A stretch of DNA of 64,000 nucleotides from CAJCJE01 sp036494465 (GCA_036494465.1 DASXOJ010000018.1:1-64000), one strand, 5' to 3'. Positions 18,342 through 26,938 are shown, counted from the first letter of the stretch. Notes: generated from the sequence alone by a model not told the origin. Numbers and translations are program-made.

Positions 18342-19952
18342 ATGCATGACGACACCGTGCCCGTGCTGATCGTCGGGGGCGGCCCGGTTGGGCTCTCCTC
18401 CGCTCTGTTTCTTGGTCGCCACGGCATCCGGACCTTGTTGGTGGAGAAACGAGACGGCACCTCGCTGCTGCCGCGCGCCCCGGGGTTGCAGGCCAGGACC
18501 ATGGAGCTGTTCCGCGCGGCCGGCCTGCAGAGCGACATCCGGGCGTTGGAGATGGGCGACTCGCACGCCTACTTCGAGGGCGGCATCATCAAGGTGAACA
18601 CCTTCGCCGAGATCGACGACCGGGTCGTGCTGGAGGCGCCGAGCCTGGACGGCCCGACCGTGAGCCCGGAGCGGGTGATGGGCTGCGGCCAGGACCGCTA
18701 CGAGCGGGTGCTGGTGGCCAAGGCCGGCGAGAACGGCTGCGACGTGCGCTTCGACACCCGCCTGGTGTCCTTCGAACAGGACGACGACGGGGTCAGCGCG
18801 GTCATCGAGAACAACGCGACCGGTGAGCGCAGCACGGTCCGCGCGCAGTACATGATCGGCGCGGACGGCGCGGGCAGCCGGGTCCGCCAGGCCCTCGGCG
18901 TGCAGCGCGAAGGCCGGGGCACCGTGTTCAACGCGCTGAGCATCTACTTCCGTTCGCCCGAACTGGAAGTGCTGCTCAAGGGCGCCAAGTTCATTCTGTG
19001 CTACGCCAACGCGCGCGGCACCATGATGGGCCTGTCCCGGTTGCACGGTTGCGACCCGTGGCTGGCCGCGCCGATCTACTTCCCGGAGAAGGGCGAGTCG
19101 CCCGCCGACTTCACCGACGAGCGGTGCGTCGAGATCGTGCGCGACGCGTCCGGCAAGGCCGATCTCGCGGTGGAGATCGTGGACAAGGTGCCGTGGACCG
19201 GCGCGCAGCTGGTGGCCGAGACCTTCCGGGTCGGCCGGGTGTTCCTGGCGGGCGACGCCGGGCACGTGCACCCGCCCGCCGGTGGGTTCGGCGCGAACAC
19301 CGGCATCCACGACTCGCACAACCTGGCCTGGAAGCTGGCCGCGGTGCTCAAGGGCTGGGCGGGCGAGGCGCTGCTGGACACCTACCACGACGAGCGGCAC
19401 AAGGTCGGCAGCGCGATGGCCGAACAGGCCATGGTGCGCAACCGGATCCGGCACGGCTACGCCAGCGACCAGGACCGCGCCGACATGGTCGACGACGTGA
19501 TCATCACGCTCGGCTACCGCTACCTCTCCGACGGCATCATCGGCGCCGAGGACGACCGGGTGCTCACCCCGCGCCTGGAACTCAACGGTGAGCCCGGCAC
19601 CCGTGCCCCGCACGTGTGGCTGGAGCGCGACGGCGAGCGGATCTCCACCATCGACCTGTTCTGGGACGACTACGTGCTGCTGCACGGTCCGGACGGCGGC
19701 GCGTGGGTCGAGCCCACCAAGCGCGCGGCGGCCGAACACGGTATCCCGCTCAAGGTCTACGAGGTCGGCGCGACCGGGGACCTGGTGCCGACCGACCGCG
19801 ACTGGGCGACCGCCTACGGCATCAAGCCCGCCGGTGCGGTGCTGGTCCGGCCGGACGCGTTCGTGGCCTGGCGTTCGCCGGAGCAGGTCGACGACCCGGC
19901 CACGGTGATCTCCGACGTGATCGCCCGCGCGGCGGGCCTGGTCTCCGCCTGA
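18342..19952 (+). CDS. Class A FAD-dependent aromatic monooxygenase A
   Basis: A 536-residue flavoprotein of the p-hydroxybenzoate-hydroxylase/RdmE type. It has VPVLIVGGGPVGLSSALFLG (about 6-25) for FAD, the mid DG motif (MIGADGAGSRVRQALG) and VFLAGDAGHVHPPAGGFGAN at about 300-319. A thioredoxin-like C-terminal domain (about 400-536) ends with GAVLVRPDAFVAWRS, the usual tail of polyketide hydroxylases. It probably hydroxylates, epoxidises or Baeyer-Villiger-cleaves a polyketide ring with NADPH and oxygen. It is the likely sister of monooxygenase C (35849-37438). A strong terminator follows. Confidence 0.93.
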   Translation: MHDDTVPVLIVGGGPVGLSSALFLGRHGIRTLLVEKRDGTSLLPRAPGLQARTMELFRAAGLQSDIRALEMGDSHAYFEGGIIKVNTFAEIDDRVVLEAPSLDGPTVSPERVMGCGQDRYERVLVAKAGENGCDVRFDTRLVSFEQDDDGVSAVIENNATGERSTVRAQYMIGADGAGSRVRQALGVQREGRGTVFNALSIYFRSPELEVLLKGAKFILCYANARGTMMGLSRLHGCDPWLAAPIYFPEKGESPADFTDERCVEIVRDASGKADLAVEIVDKVPWTGAQLVAETFRVGRVFLAGDAGHVHPPAGGFGANTGIHDSHNLAWKLAAVLKGWAGEALLDTYHDERHKVGSAMAEQAMVRNRIRHGYASDQDRADMVDDVIITLGYRYLSDGIIGAEDDRVLTPRLELNGEPGTRAPHVWLERDGERISTIDLFWDDYVLLHGPDGGAWVEPTKRAAAEHGIPLKVYEVGATGDLVPTDRDWATAYGIKPAGAVLVRPDAFVAWRSPEQVDDPATVISDVIARAAGLVSA

Positions 19953-19963
19953 GCGCAGAGAAG

Positions 19964-20011
19964 AACCGGCCCGATTCCATCAATGGCGATGGGATCGGGC
20001 CGGTTTTTTTG
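19964..20011 (+). terminator. Rho-independent terminator after monooxygenase A
   Basis: AACCGGCCCGAT (from 19964) pairs with ATCGGGCCGGTT, and the right arm runs directly into a seven-T tract (20004-20010). This is one of the clearest intrinsic terminators in the window and separates monooxygenase A from the SnoaL-like gene. Confidence 0.93.
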
Positions 20012-20070
20012 TGGAGTTCGAGGTCATAGCAAATAGTCCGGATCGACCCCACTCGAGGAGTGAGTCAGCC

Positions 20071-20487
20071 ATGAACACCCAGGACAGCGCCGACACCCGG
20101 ACAGTCGACCCGGCCCGCCTCCCGTTCGCGTACCAGGACGCGCTCAACGCCGGGGACGCCGACGCCGTCGTCGCGCTGTTCCACCAGGACGCGACGATGC
20201 ACACCTTCACCGGCGCGGTCCTCACCGACCAGGAGGCACTGCACGCTGAGGCGGTCCAGTCGATCGCGGCTCAGGCGCGTCTGACCAACAAGCCCAGGTC
20301 CACCCTGATCGGGGGCGATACAGCCCTGATCATCGTCGATTGGGACCTCGAGGCGATGTTGCCGGACGGCACCGGGATCTCGCCGACCGGAACGACGACG
20401 GCTGTCGCCCGCCGGTCGGCCGACGGGTCGTGGCGGTTCGCCATCCTCGACTGTCAAGGGGCAGTTGGATCTCCCGGGTGGTCGTAG
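20071..20487 (+). CDS. SnoaL/NTF2-like protein (DUF4440 type)
   Basis: A 138-residue protein starting at the ATG at 20071 with GAGGAG upstream. The sequence shows the NTF2-like cone: LPFAYQDALNAGDADAVVAL, FHQDATMHTFTGAVLTDQEA and the C-terminal strand ADGSWRFAILD. Polyketide relatives (SnoaL cyclase, SnoaL2 hydroxylase) work on late rings, but many DUF4440 members have other or unknown jobs. It lies alone between a terminator and a convergent O-methyltransferase. The fold is confident; cyclase activity is only a possibility, since the key Asp/His pair cannot be verified by eye. Confidence 0.82.
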   Translation: MNTQDSADTRTVDPARLPFAYQDALNAGDADAVVALFHQDATMHTFTGAVLTDQEALHAEAVQSIAAQARLTNKPRSTLIGGDTALIIVDWDLEAMLPDGTGISPTGTTTAVARRSADGSWRFAILDCQGAVGSPGWS

Positions 20488-20570
20488 TCGCTTCAGGCGG
20501 GGCGTCACCACGTCCCGCAGTGGCTTCGGTAAGCCCGTTGCTGTCACCTCGGGTGACCACCGATCAACTC

Positions 20571-21590
20571 TTAAGCGGGTTTCTGGCAGATGACGAGGGT
20601 TTCGTTGTCGTCGAGCTGCTGGTGGCGCACGGAGTCGAAACCGGCGGCGCCGGCGAACTCGCGCAGCTCCGCGATGGGGTACTCGGCGCCTTCGTCGGTG
20701 ACCAGCGCCATCATCAGACTGGCCAGCAAGTTGTCTACATTGGACAGGTTGTCGTCCAGCATGCGGTCGTGCACCAGCAGTGTCCCACCCGGACGGAGTG
20801 CCTGGAACGCCGCGCGGACCAGGTGTTCGCGCGCCTGCGGACGCCAGTTGTGCAGCACGTGCCCGAGCACGATCACGTCGGCGGCGGGCAGCGGGTCGGC
20901 GAAGAAGTCGCCCGCGTGGAAGCTTGCCCGGTCGGCGACGCCGTGTTCGGCGGTGTAGCTCTCGAACAACGGCCGCATCTGCGGCAGGTCGAACACGATG
21001 CCGTGCAGGTGCGGATGCGCGGTGAGCAGCTGCGCGAGCAGGTTCCCCCGGCAGCCGCCGACGTCGAGCACGATCTGCGCCTGGTGGAACTCGACTGCCT
21101 TGAGCAGCAGCGGGCCGACAACCTGGATCAGGCCGTCCATCATCCGCGCGTAGTGCAGCAGCGCGACCGGATCGTTGAGCATGTCCTCGAACCGCTCGCC
21201 GGTCGAGCGGGGCGCGCCGGTGCGCAGCGTCTCGGTCAGCCCGCCCCACACCGGGTACAGGTTGCTGCCCAGACCGCGCAGAAAGCCCGCCACGCTGGGC
21301 TGTTGTTCGCCGACCAGGTACTGGGCCGCGTTGGGTGCGTTGCGGTAGCGGCCATCGGTGTGCTCCAGCAGGCCGAGCGCGACGAGCAGTTGCAGAAAGT
21401 CGCCCAGCCCCCTGCCGTGCAGGCCGAGCAGTTCGCGCACCCGCTCCAGGCCGGCCGGGCCGTGTTCGGCCAGCACCGTGAACAGGTCCAGCCGGGCGGC
21501 GGTGAGCAGCGCCTGTGCATCACAGAACGCGTTGCCGAGCCGGATGATCCCGGCGGCGGAGTCGGTGTCGTGCACGATGCTCTCAGTCAC
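20571..21590 (-). CDS. SAM-dependent O-methyltransferase, copy 1 (TcmN-C/DmpM type)
   Basis: A 339-residue protein starting at the GTG at 21590, chosen because AAGGAGG precedes it; an ATG-started frame reaches back to 21680. The N-terminal half is a helical dimerisation domain (LLTAARLDLFTVLAEHGPAG); the SAM domain starts with VLDVGGCRGNLLAQLL, then DLPQMRPLFE and HVLHNWRPQ with the family's catalytic-base His region. The family methylates phenolic hydroxyls of aromatic polyketides. A close paralog is encoded at 54950-55963, sharing RLGNAFCDA and LDVGGCRGN. The target oxygen is unknown. Confidence 0.92.
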   Translation of the reverse strand: MTESIVHDTDSAAGIIRLGNAFCDAQALLTAARLDLFTVLAEHGPAGLERVRELLGLHGRGLGDFLQLLVALGLLEHTDGRYRNAPNAAQYLVGEQQPSVAGFLRGLGSNLYPVWGGLTETLRTGAPRSTGERFEDMLNDPVALLHYARMMDGLIQVVGPLLLKAVEFHQAQIVLDVGGCRGNLLAQLLTAHPHLHGIVFDLPQMRPLFESYTAEHGVADRASFHAGDFFADPLPAADVIVLGHVLHNWRPQAREHLVRAAFQALRPGGTLLVHDRMLDDNLSNVDNLLASLMMALVTDEGAEYPIAELREFAGAAGFDSVRHQQLDDNETLVICQKPA

Positions 21591-21687
21591 CCCGCCAGCC
21601 TCCTTGATCCGCCTCCAAGCAGCCTCGAACCCAACTGGATGACCGTGGTCCGAGCCAGGATCGAGCCGGTTCCATGACAATCACGCC

Positions 21688-22368
21688 ATGCCCCGAACTG
21701 CCCTGATCACCGGCGCCAACCGCGGCATCGGCCGTGCGGTCGCCGCCGAACTGCATCGACGGGATCTTGCCGTCGTGGTGACCGCGCGTACCACTGCCGC
21801 GGCCGAGGAAACGGCCACGGAGATCGGGTCCGGGGTGCGCGGATTCGCGCTCGACCAGAGCGATCCGGACAGCACGAAGCGGGCCAGGGAGTTGATCGGT
21901 CCGGTGGATGTGCTGGTGTGCAACGCGGGCGTGATGCTCGACGCGGGCACCGACCCGCTGACGGTTCCGCTCGACCTCGTCGAGCGGACGCTGGCGGTGA
22001 ACGTGCTCGGCTCGTGGCGAGTGGCCCAGGCGTTCGTACCGGACATGGTGACCGCAGGCTGGGGCCGGGTGGTTCTCCTGTCCAGCGGGACGACCACCGA
22101 GTTCGGCGGGCGGCTTTTCCTGAACGCGCCTGGTTATTCGTTGTCCAAGGCGGGCGTGAACGGGCTGATGTCCATGCTCGCCGCGCAGGTGGAGGGCACC
22201 GGGGTCCTCGTCAACGCGGTCAATCCGGGGCGGGTGCGCACGCGGATGATGCCGCGCGGTGAACGCGACGCCGAACAGGCCGCGGTGGACATCGCCGAGG
22301 TGGCCACCCTGCCCGACGGCGGGTCGCACGGCGAGTTCCTGCGTCCCCGCTCACAACCGAAGGGATGA
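21688..22368 (+). CDS. SDR family oxidoreductase
   Basis: A 226-residue protein with the classical SDR marks: ALITGANRGIGRAVAAEL (5-22), CNAGVML for the NAG motif, LLSSGTTTEF for Ser and GYSLSKAGVNGLM for Tyr/Lys. The C-terminus, LPDGGSHGEFLRPRSQPKG, is of the carbonyl-reductase-like type rather than the FabG GG-ending. It is divergent from the O-methyltransferase and three bases ahead of a second SDR gene, so the two are co-transcribed. It probably reduces a ketone or quinone of the polyketide. Confidence 0.87.
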   Translation: MPRTALITGANRGIGRAVAAELHRRDLAVVVTARTTAAAEETATEIGSGVRGFALDQSDPDSTKRARELIGPVDVLVCNAGVMLDAGTDPLTVPLDLVERTLAVNVLGSWRVAQAFVPDMVTAGWGRVVLLSSGTTTEFGGRLFLNAPGYSLSKAGVNGLMSMLAAQVEGTGVLVNAVNPGRVRTRMMPRGERDAEQAAVDIAEVATLPDGGSHGEFLRPRSQPKG

Positions 22369-22371
22369 GGG

Positions 22372-23136
22372 ATGGAACTGAATCTGACCGGGAAGACCGC
22401 AGTGGTCACCGGCGCGGGCAACGGCATCGGCCTGGCCGTGACCAAGGCGCTGGTCGCCGAGGGGGTCACGGTTTTCGGCGGCGCCCGTACGGTGAGCGCG
22501 GACCTGAAGGAGGCCACCGACCACGTCCTGGAGGTCGACCTGGCTACGCCAGAAGGACCGGCCGAACTGATCGACGCGGCGCTGCGCGCGTTCGGCGGGG
22601 TGGACATCCTGGTGAACAACGTCGGCGGCGGGGTCCGGATGGCCAGCGGTTTCGCCGACACCGACGACGACACCTGGATCCGCGCGTTCGAGCTCAACGT
22701 GCTCAGTTCCGTGCGCGCCACCAGGGCCGCGCTGCCGAGTCTGATCGAGCGGCGTGGGGCAGTGATCAACATCAGCTCGGTCAACGCCACCATGGCCGAC
22801 CCGAAACTGGCGCCGTACTCGGCGGCCAAGGCCGCGCTGACCAACATCACCAAGGCGCTGGCCAACGAGGTCAACCCGCTGGGCGTCCGGGTGAACTCCA
22901 TCTCGCCGGGCCCGGTGCGTACCAGGATCTGGACCAACCCGGAACTGGCCAGGCGGATGGGCCTGACGCCGGAAGAGTTCGTTGCCAAAGTGCCTGCCAT
23001 GGCGGGTCTGGCCACCGGCAACATGATCGAGGTCGACGAGATCGCGGCGCTGATCCTGCTGCTGGTCTCCGACCGGGTGCCCAACGTGGTCGGCAGCGAC
23101 TACACCATCGACGCTGGCATGCTGCGCGCCACCTGA
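22372..23136 (+). CDS. SDR family oxidoreductase
   Basis: A 254-residue classical SDR. The cofactor loop is TGAGNGIGLAV (about 13-23), the NNVGGG block is near 82-87, and catalytic residues lie in NISSVNATM and APYSAAKAALTNI. The C-terminal region ends VVGSDYTIDAGMLRAT. It follows the previous SDR by three bases and ends at a strong hairpin, so the pair forms a two-gene operon. Oxidation or reduction of a polyketide oxygen function is inferred from context; sequence does not show which. Confidence 0.88.
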   Translation: MELNLTGKTAVVTGAGNGIGLAVTKALVAEGVTVFGGARTVSADLKEATDHVLEVDLATPEGPAELIDAALRAFGGVDILVNNVGGGVRMASGFADTDDDTWIRAFELNVLSSVRATRAALPSLIERRGAVINISSVNATMADPKLAPYSAAKAALTNITKALANEVNPLGVRVNSISPGPVRTRIWTNPELARRMGLTPEEFVAKVPAMAGLATGNMIEVDEIAALILLLVSDRVPNVVGSDYTIDAGMLRAT

Positions 23137-23154
23137 TTTCCCTTCTGCCACAAC

Positions 23155-23186
23155 AAAGCCGGGCCAGTCGAAACTGGCCCGGCTTT
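23155..23186. terminator. Bidirectional hairpin terminator
   Basis: AAAGCCGGGCCAGT (23155-23168) pairs perfectly with ACTGGCCCGGCTTT (23173-23186) around the tetraloop CGAA. It lies between the convergent SDR and monooxygenase genes and has A- and T-ended arms suited to both directions. Confidence 0.92.
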
Positions 23187-23198
23187 CTCGATGTGGAT

Positions 23199-24443
23199 TC
23201 AGCGCTGGTCGGCGACGTAGTTGCCGTTCTCGTCCCAGTCCAGCTTCTGGATCGACCACTTGGCGGTCTTGAGCGACATGGTGATCGCCTCGGTGCCGTA
23301 GACGCGCACCGCGTTCTGGTACTCCTCCATCGCGTCGGTGAGCGTGCGCTCGCCCCGGTCTACCTGTGCCAGCACCGACTTGAGCCCCGCCGCGTCGCGG
23401 ACCGCGGTGTTGGCGCCGACACCACCGGTGGGCGGCATGGCGTGCATCGCGTCGCCCAGCGGGATGATCTGCCCGGCCGGCCAGGGTTGAATCGGTAGCG
23501 TGGCACGCAGCGCGATCGGCAGGGTCTCGTCCGGTTCCGCGTGCGCGAACACCCCGTGCAGTTCGGACTGCCACTCCGCGGTCCGGTCCAGCACCAGTTG
23601 GACCAGTTCCGGTCCGGTCATGGCGAAGAACTTCTCGTCCGGGATGCCGAGTTCCTCGCGGTGCACGCTGAACACCGACATGTAGTAGTCCTCGGAGTCG
23701 TCGAACTCCAGTTCCGGCCACAGTTCGGCGGCTGCCTTGCGCGGCTGGTTGCGGAACACCATCGGCATCAGGCCAAGGTGCAGCCCGTCCGAGCCGATGA
23801 CGTAGGTGAACCGGTCGCGCAGCACCTCGGGCAGGCCCGCCGAGATCGCCTTGGCCATCGGCGTGCGGGACAGGATCGCCCGGACCCCGAGGTCGCGCAC
23901 GTTGTCCGCGTCCGGCACCCGCTGCGCGCGCACGCGCGAGTTGGTGCCGTCCGCGGCGATCAGCACGTCGCCGGTGTCCGAGGTGCCATCCGCGAAGTGC
24001 GCGGTGACCTTGTCATCGGCGCCGATCTCGTAGCGGGTGAACCGCTTGCCGAAATGCACCAGGTCGTCCAGGCCGGAGAGCAGGATCCGGCGCAGCGTGA
24101 CCCGGTCGACGGCGTCCACCTTGTCCGGCCGGTCCCCGCGCGGGTCACCGAACTGGGGCGCCCACAACGGGTTGAGCTTCTCGTCGTAGGCGGCCAGCCC
24201 TTTGTCATACCGCATGTTGGCCGTCGCGGTCAGCAGTGCCTGCGCTCGTTCCGGCAGGCAGTCGCGCAGCGCCTGCTCGCCTTCAGGGCTGACCCGCAGC
24301 CGGTAACCCTGGCCTCGGAGGCGGGTCGTGGTGTCCTGCTCGTAGACGGCAACCTGCACCCCTTCGGCGTGCAGACCCTGGGCGAGGGCGAGGCCGCCGA
24401 TCCCGCCTCCGATGATCAGCACGCGGAGCTTTCGCTCACTCAC
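23199..24443 (-). CDS. FAD-dependent monooxygenase B
   Basis: A 414-residue class A flavoprotein without the thioredoxin-like tail. It has LRVLIIGGGIGGLALAQGLH (6-25), the DG segment LIAADGTNSRVRAQRV and PLGDAMHAMPPTGGVGANTA near 300-320. The last 60 residues are polar and helical. It looks most like monooxygenase E (41717-43069), which has the same GxGANTAxRDA ending of the FAD motif. Family members hydroxylate or epoxidise aromatic or alicyclic substrates. It is the last gene in a minus-strand operon with two ABM proteins, an SDR and an LLM enzyme. Confidence 0.9.
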   Translation of the reverse strand: MSERKLRVLIIGGGIGGLALAQGLHAEGVQVAVYEQDTTTRLRGQGYRLRVSPEGEQALRDCLPERAQALLTATANMRYDKGLAAYDEKLNPLWAPQFGDPRGDRPDKVDAVDRVTLRRILLSGLDDLVHFGKRFTRYEIGADDKVTAHFADGTSDTGDVLIAADGTNSRVRAQRVPDADNVRDLGVRAILSRTPMAKAISAGLPEVLRDRFTYVIGSDGLHLGLMPMVFRNQPRKAAAELWPELEFDDSEDYYMSVFSVHREELGIPDEKFFAMTGPELVQLVLDRTAEWQSELHGVFAHAEPDETLPIALRATLPIQPWPAGQIIPLGDAMHAMPPTGGVGANTAVRDAAGLKSVLAQVDRGERTLTDAMEEYQNAVRVYGTEAITMSLKTAKWSIQKLDWDENGNYVADQR

Positions 24444-24461
24444 TCCAGTTCTCCCATCCGC

Positions 24462-24764
24462 TCAGTAGTTCGCGGTGACCCGATAGACGGCGAACGGGCG
24501 AGCCAGCGTGGTGTCCCGGTACGGCCGCAGTGGCGCGGTCTGTCCTTTGTGGGCAGACCCGGTCTCCCACTCCTGGAAGGCAGCCATGTCCCGCCAGGAG
24601 CTGACCACGACGAACCCGCGCGGGTCCGGCACGGACCGCAGCAGTTCGTTGCCGAGCAGGCCGGGCACGCCGGCCAGGTTCGCGCTGGCTTCGTGGTAGG
24701 CGGCCTCGATGCCCGCCACGTCGTCCGTGGCGTGGTAGAGCAGCACCCGCAGGCCGCCGGTCAC
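24462..24764 (-). CDS. ABM-type (antibiotic biosynthesis monooxygenase) protein 1
   Basis: A 100-residue protein starting at the GTG at 24764, whose first bases overlap the stop of the next ABM gene (GTGA). The dimeric alpha-beta barrel pattern is visible: LRVLLYHATDDVAGIEAAYH, GLLGNELLRSVPDPRGFVVV and SSWRDMAAFQEWETGSAHKG. ABM enzymes such as TcmH or ActVA-Orf6 oxidise anthrones to quinones without cofactors, though many small members act in other ways. The tight pairing with a second ABM protein suggests a heterodimer or consecutive steps. Confidence 0.82.
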   Translation of the reverse strand: MTGGLRVLLYHATDDVAGIEAAYHEASANLAGVPGLLGNELLRSVPDPRGFVVVSSWRDMAAFQEWETGSAHKGQTAPLRPYRDTTLARPFAVYRVTANY

Positions 24765-25132
24765 GACCGTTGCTCCCACTCCTGGTGCGAGCCATTGCTC
24801 TCGGACAGCGCGACCCCGGGCAGGTGCGCGATCACCTGCATGGTGGTCATGGAACCGCCGGACCGGAACGGGTGCAGCTGCTTGCGGTGTTCCAGGTGCC
24901 GGTCGCTGGTCTCGAACTCGCGGAAGCGCGGCTCGTCCACCCAGTCGCTGACGATGTAGTAGACGCCGTCCTCGTCGCTGCGCGAGAGCCACTGGCCCAG
25001 GTTGGCCGGGTGCGAGGTGACGCCCTCGCCGATGGCCAGCCAGGTCTGCTCGAACTCCGGACCCAGGCCCGGCTTGATCTCCATCCGGAGCATCACCCGG
25101 AACGCGGTCCCGGTCGAAATGTCCGTGGTCAT
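24761..25132 (-). CDS. ABM-type (antibiotic biosynthesis monooxygenase) protein 2
   Basis: A 123-residue protein starting at the ATG at 25132, overlapping the stop of the SDR gene (ATGA). The barrel strands are FRVMLRMEIKPGLGPEFEQ and YYIVSDWVDEPRFREFETSD, with a helix starting EFEQTWLAIGEGV. It belongs to the same broad family as the next gene but the two are only distantly similar, with a longer C-terminal extension here. A role in quinone formation or another ring oxygenation is likely by analogy to TcmH-like enzymes. Confidence 0.82.
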   Translation of the reverse strand: MTTDISTGTAFRVMLRMEIKPGLGPEFEQTWLAIGEGVTSHPANLGQWLSRSDEDGVYYIVSDWVDEPRFREFETSDRHLEHRKQLHPFRSGGSMTTMQVIAHLPGVALSESNGSHQEWEQRS

Positions 25133-25884
25133 CAGGAGATACCGCCGTCCACCGGGATGATCGCGCCGGTGACGTAGCGGGCCAGGTCGCTGGCCAGCCA
25201 CAGCACCGCGCCGGCGACCTCGTCCGGCCTGCCGAGCCTGCCCAGCGAGATCATCCCGCTGTACTTGGCCAGGAAGCCCTGACGGACCTCGTCCGGCATG
25301 GCGTCGACGGCTTCGGTGTGGATCATGCCGAGCGAGAGGATGTTGAAGCGGACGCCGGTGTTGCCCAGTTCCCTGGCCAGCGTGCGGTTCAGGCCGTGCA
25401 GCGCCGCCTTGGTCGCGGTGTAGTGCGCGCGCAGCGGAATGCCGACGTCGATCGACTTGGAGCTGATGCTGATCACCGAGCTGCCCGCGTGCAGCATCGG
25501 CAGCGCGCCCTGGATGGCCAGGTGCACACCGGTGAGGTTGGTGTCCACGATGCGCTGCCACTCGGCCAGCTTCAGCTCGCCGTAGGGCACGTGGCTGATC
25601 GCGGCGGCGTTGTTCACCAGGATGTCCAGCTCGCCGTACTGCTGGGCGACTTCCTGGAGCAGTTCGGTGATCTGCGCGGCGTCGGTCAGGTCGGCGCGCA
25701 GCACGTGGTGCTGGCCGCCGATCTCCTTCAGCTCCCGCTCCAGCGAGGCGGCCGAGTCGTCGGACTGCCGGTAGCAGGTGGTGACGTCGACGCCGTTGCG
25801 CGCCAGCGCCAGCACGACGCCCCGGCCGACGCCCCGGGTACCGCCGGTGACGAGTGCTTTCTTGCCTTTCAGACCGAGATCCAT
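25132..25884 (-). CDS. SDR ketoreductase (FabG-like)
   Basis: A 250-residue classical SDR. I choose the ATG at 25884 because GGAGG lies five bases upstream; the ATG at 25896 has no such site. TGGTRGVGRG is the cofactor loop, NNAA replaces NNAG, and Ser/Tyr/Lys are in SISSKSIDV and HYTATKAALHG. The end, VTGAIIPVDGGIS, is typical of 3-oxoacyl-ACP reductases. It starts an overlapping gene string with two ABM proteins. It probably reduces a polyketide carbonyl; a first-ring (C9-type) ketoreductase role cannot be assigned. Confidence 0.88.
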   Translation of the reverse strand: MDLGLKGKKALVTGGTRGVGRGVVLALARNGVDVTTCYRQSDDSAASLERELKEIGGQHHVLRADLTDAAQITELLQEVAQQYGELDILVNNAAAISHVPYGELKLAEWQRIVDTNLTGVHLAIQGALPMLHAGSSVISISSKSIDVGIPLRAHYTATKAALHGLNRTLARELGNTGVRFNILSLGMIHTEAVDAMPDEVRQGFLAKYSGMISLGRLGRPDEVAGAVLWLASDLARYVTGAIIPVDGGIS

Positions 25885-25910
25885 CTTGTCCTCCATCGAG
25901 TTGGCAGCGC

Positions 25911-26768
25911 TTAGGCGAAGGCGACTTTGGCGATCAGGTCGACCTGGTCCGGGTCAGCCGTGCAGGTGAGCAGGAACAGCTGGTCGCAGCCGTTGGCCGC
26001 GTAGGCGTCGATGACCATGCGCAGCCGGGCCTCGTCGGTGACCGCGCCCTTGGCCAGGTGCTGGACCATCTCGCCCATGAACGCGTAGTACGTGCGCATG
26101 TGGTGATCGGCGGCGGCCGCACCCTCTGGGCCGAGCGAGACGTAGCAGTTCGCGCCCATCTTCGGCTTGTCGGTGCGGCCTTCGTCGGTCCACGCCGCCT
26201 GGACCTTGGTCACGAGTTCGCCGAAGGCCATCGGGTTGCCGCCCGGCGAGGTCCAGCCGATGCCGTGCTTGGCGGCGCGGCGGATCGCGGCCGGGGACTG
26301 GCCACCGATCCACATCGGGATGTCCCCGTTGACCGGCTTGGGGCCGACCCCGGGCACCGGACCGTTGCCCTGCCAGATCTCCCGCAGTTCGGTGATCATC
26401 GAGTCCAGCCGGGCACCCCGGGTGCGCGGGTCGACGCCGGTGGCCTCGTAGTCGTCGGTGCGCATGCCCGAGGACAGGCCGAGTTCAAGGCGACCACCGG
26501 AGAGCCGGTCCACACTGGCCAGTTGCTTGGCCAGTTCGACGACGCTGGGCCGGTAGGCGGCCAGCAGGATCGACGTGGACAGGGTGATCCGCTCGGTCAC
26601 CGCCGCTGCCGCGGCGAGCGCGGTGATGCTGTCGTAGTTGTCGTAGACGAGGCGGTCGACAGCGGTGACCGTGTTGAACCCGAGTTGCTCGGCGCGCCGG
26701 GCGAACTCGATCAGCTGCCGGCCGTCCGCTCCTGGCACTGTGGTCGGCAGGGACAGTCCGATTTCCAT
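25911..26768 (-). CDS. LLM-class F420-dependent oxidoreductase, copy 2
   Basis: A 285-residue protein starting at the ATG at 26768 with AGGAGGAA upstream; a longer frame to 26831 lacks support. It begins MEIGLSLPTTVPGADGRQLI and shares long blocks with copy 1 (13826-14683), such as ILLAAYRPSV, LAKQLA and VDRLVY, in the same order and at the same length. The phosphate-binding block is WIGGQSPAAIRRAAKHGIG. Such enzymes usually use reduced F420 to reduce polyketide quinones or enones. It heads a minus-strand operon with an unusual repeat-rich upstream region. Confidence 0.88.
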   Translation of the reverse strand: MEIGLSLPTTVPGADGRQLIEFARRAEQLGFNTVTAVDRLVYDNYDSITALAAAAAVTERITLSTSILLAAYRPSVVELAKQLASVDRLSGGRLELGLSSGMRTDDYEATGVDPRTRGARLDSMITELREIWQGNGPVPGVGPKPVNGDIPMWIGGQSPAAIRRAAKHGIGWTSPGGNPMAFGELVTKVQAAWTDEGRTDKPKMGANCYVSLGPEGAAAADHHMRTYYAFMGEMVQHLAKGAVTDEARLRMVIDAYAANGCDQLFLLTCTADPDQVDLIAKVAFA

Positions 26769-26822
26769 TGCGGTTCTTCCTCCTACTGACCCGCACGCGG
26801 GCCTGGTCGACGGCGAGGCGAA

Positions 26823-26938
26823 GTGTGTCAACGGCGAGTCGGGCGGCGCTCAAAACCGGGTCGAGCGACCGGTTTTGGCACAGCGGGCGGCCCGAGGTGG
26901 CAGCGCCGCCAGGTGTGTCAAGCCGCCAGGTGTGTCAA
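26823..26938. repeat. Three GTGTGTCAA repeats (TTGACACAC on minus strand) and a hairpin
   Basis: GTGTGTCAA occurs at 26823-26831, 26913-26921 and 26930-26938. The last two are part of a perfect 17-bp tandem repeat, GCCGCCAGGTGTGTCAA. Read on the minus strand each copy is TTGACACAC, with a consensus -35 hexamer. Between them CAAAACCGG (26851-26859) and CCGGTTTTG (26869-26877) form a hairpin. The block lies between the stop of SARP copy 2 and the start of the LLM gene, so it can hold a terminator for the first and a promoter/operator for the second. Confidence 0.6.

Noticed and set aside
18198..19739. 513-codon minus-strand frame opposite monooxygenase A
   Set aside because: Shadow frame rich in Arg/Val/His; the plus strand has all FAD motifs and a ribosome-binding site.
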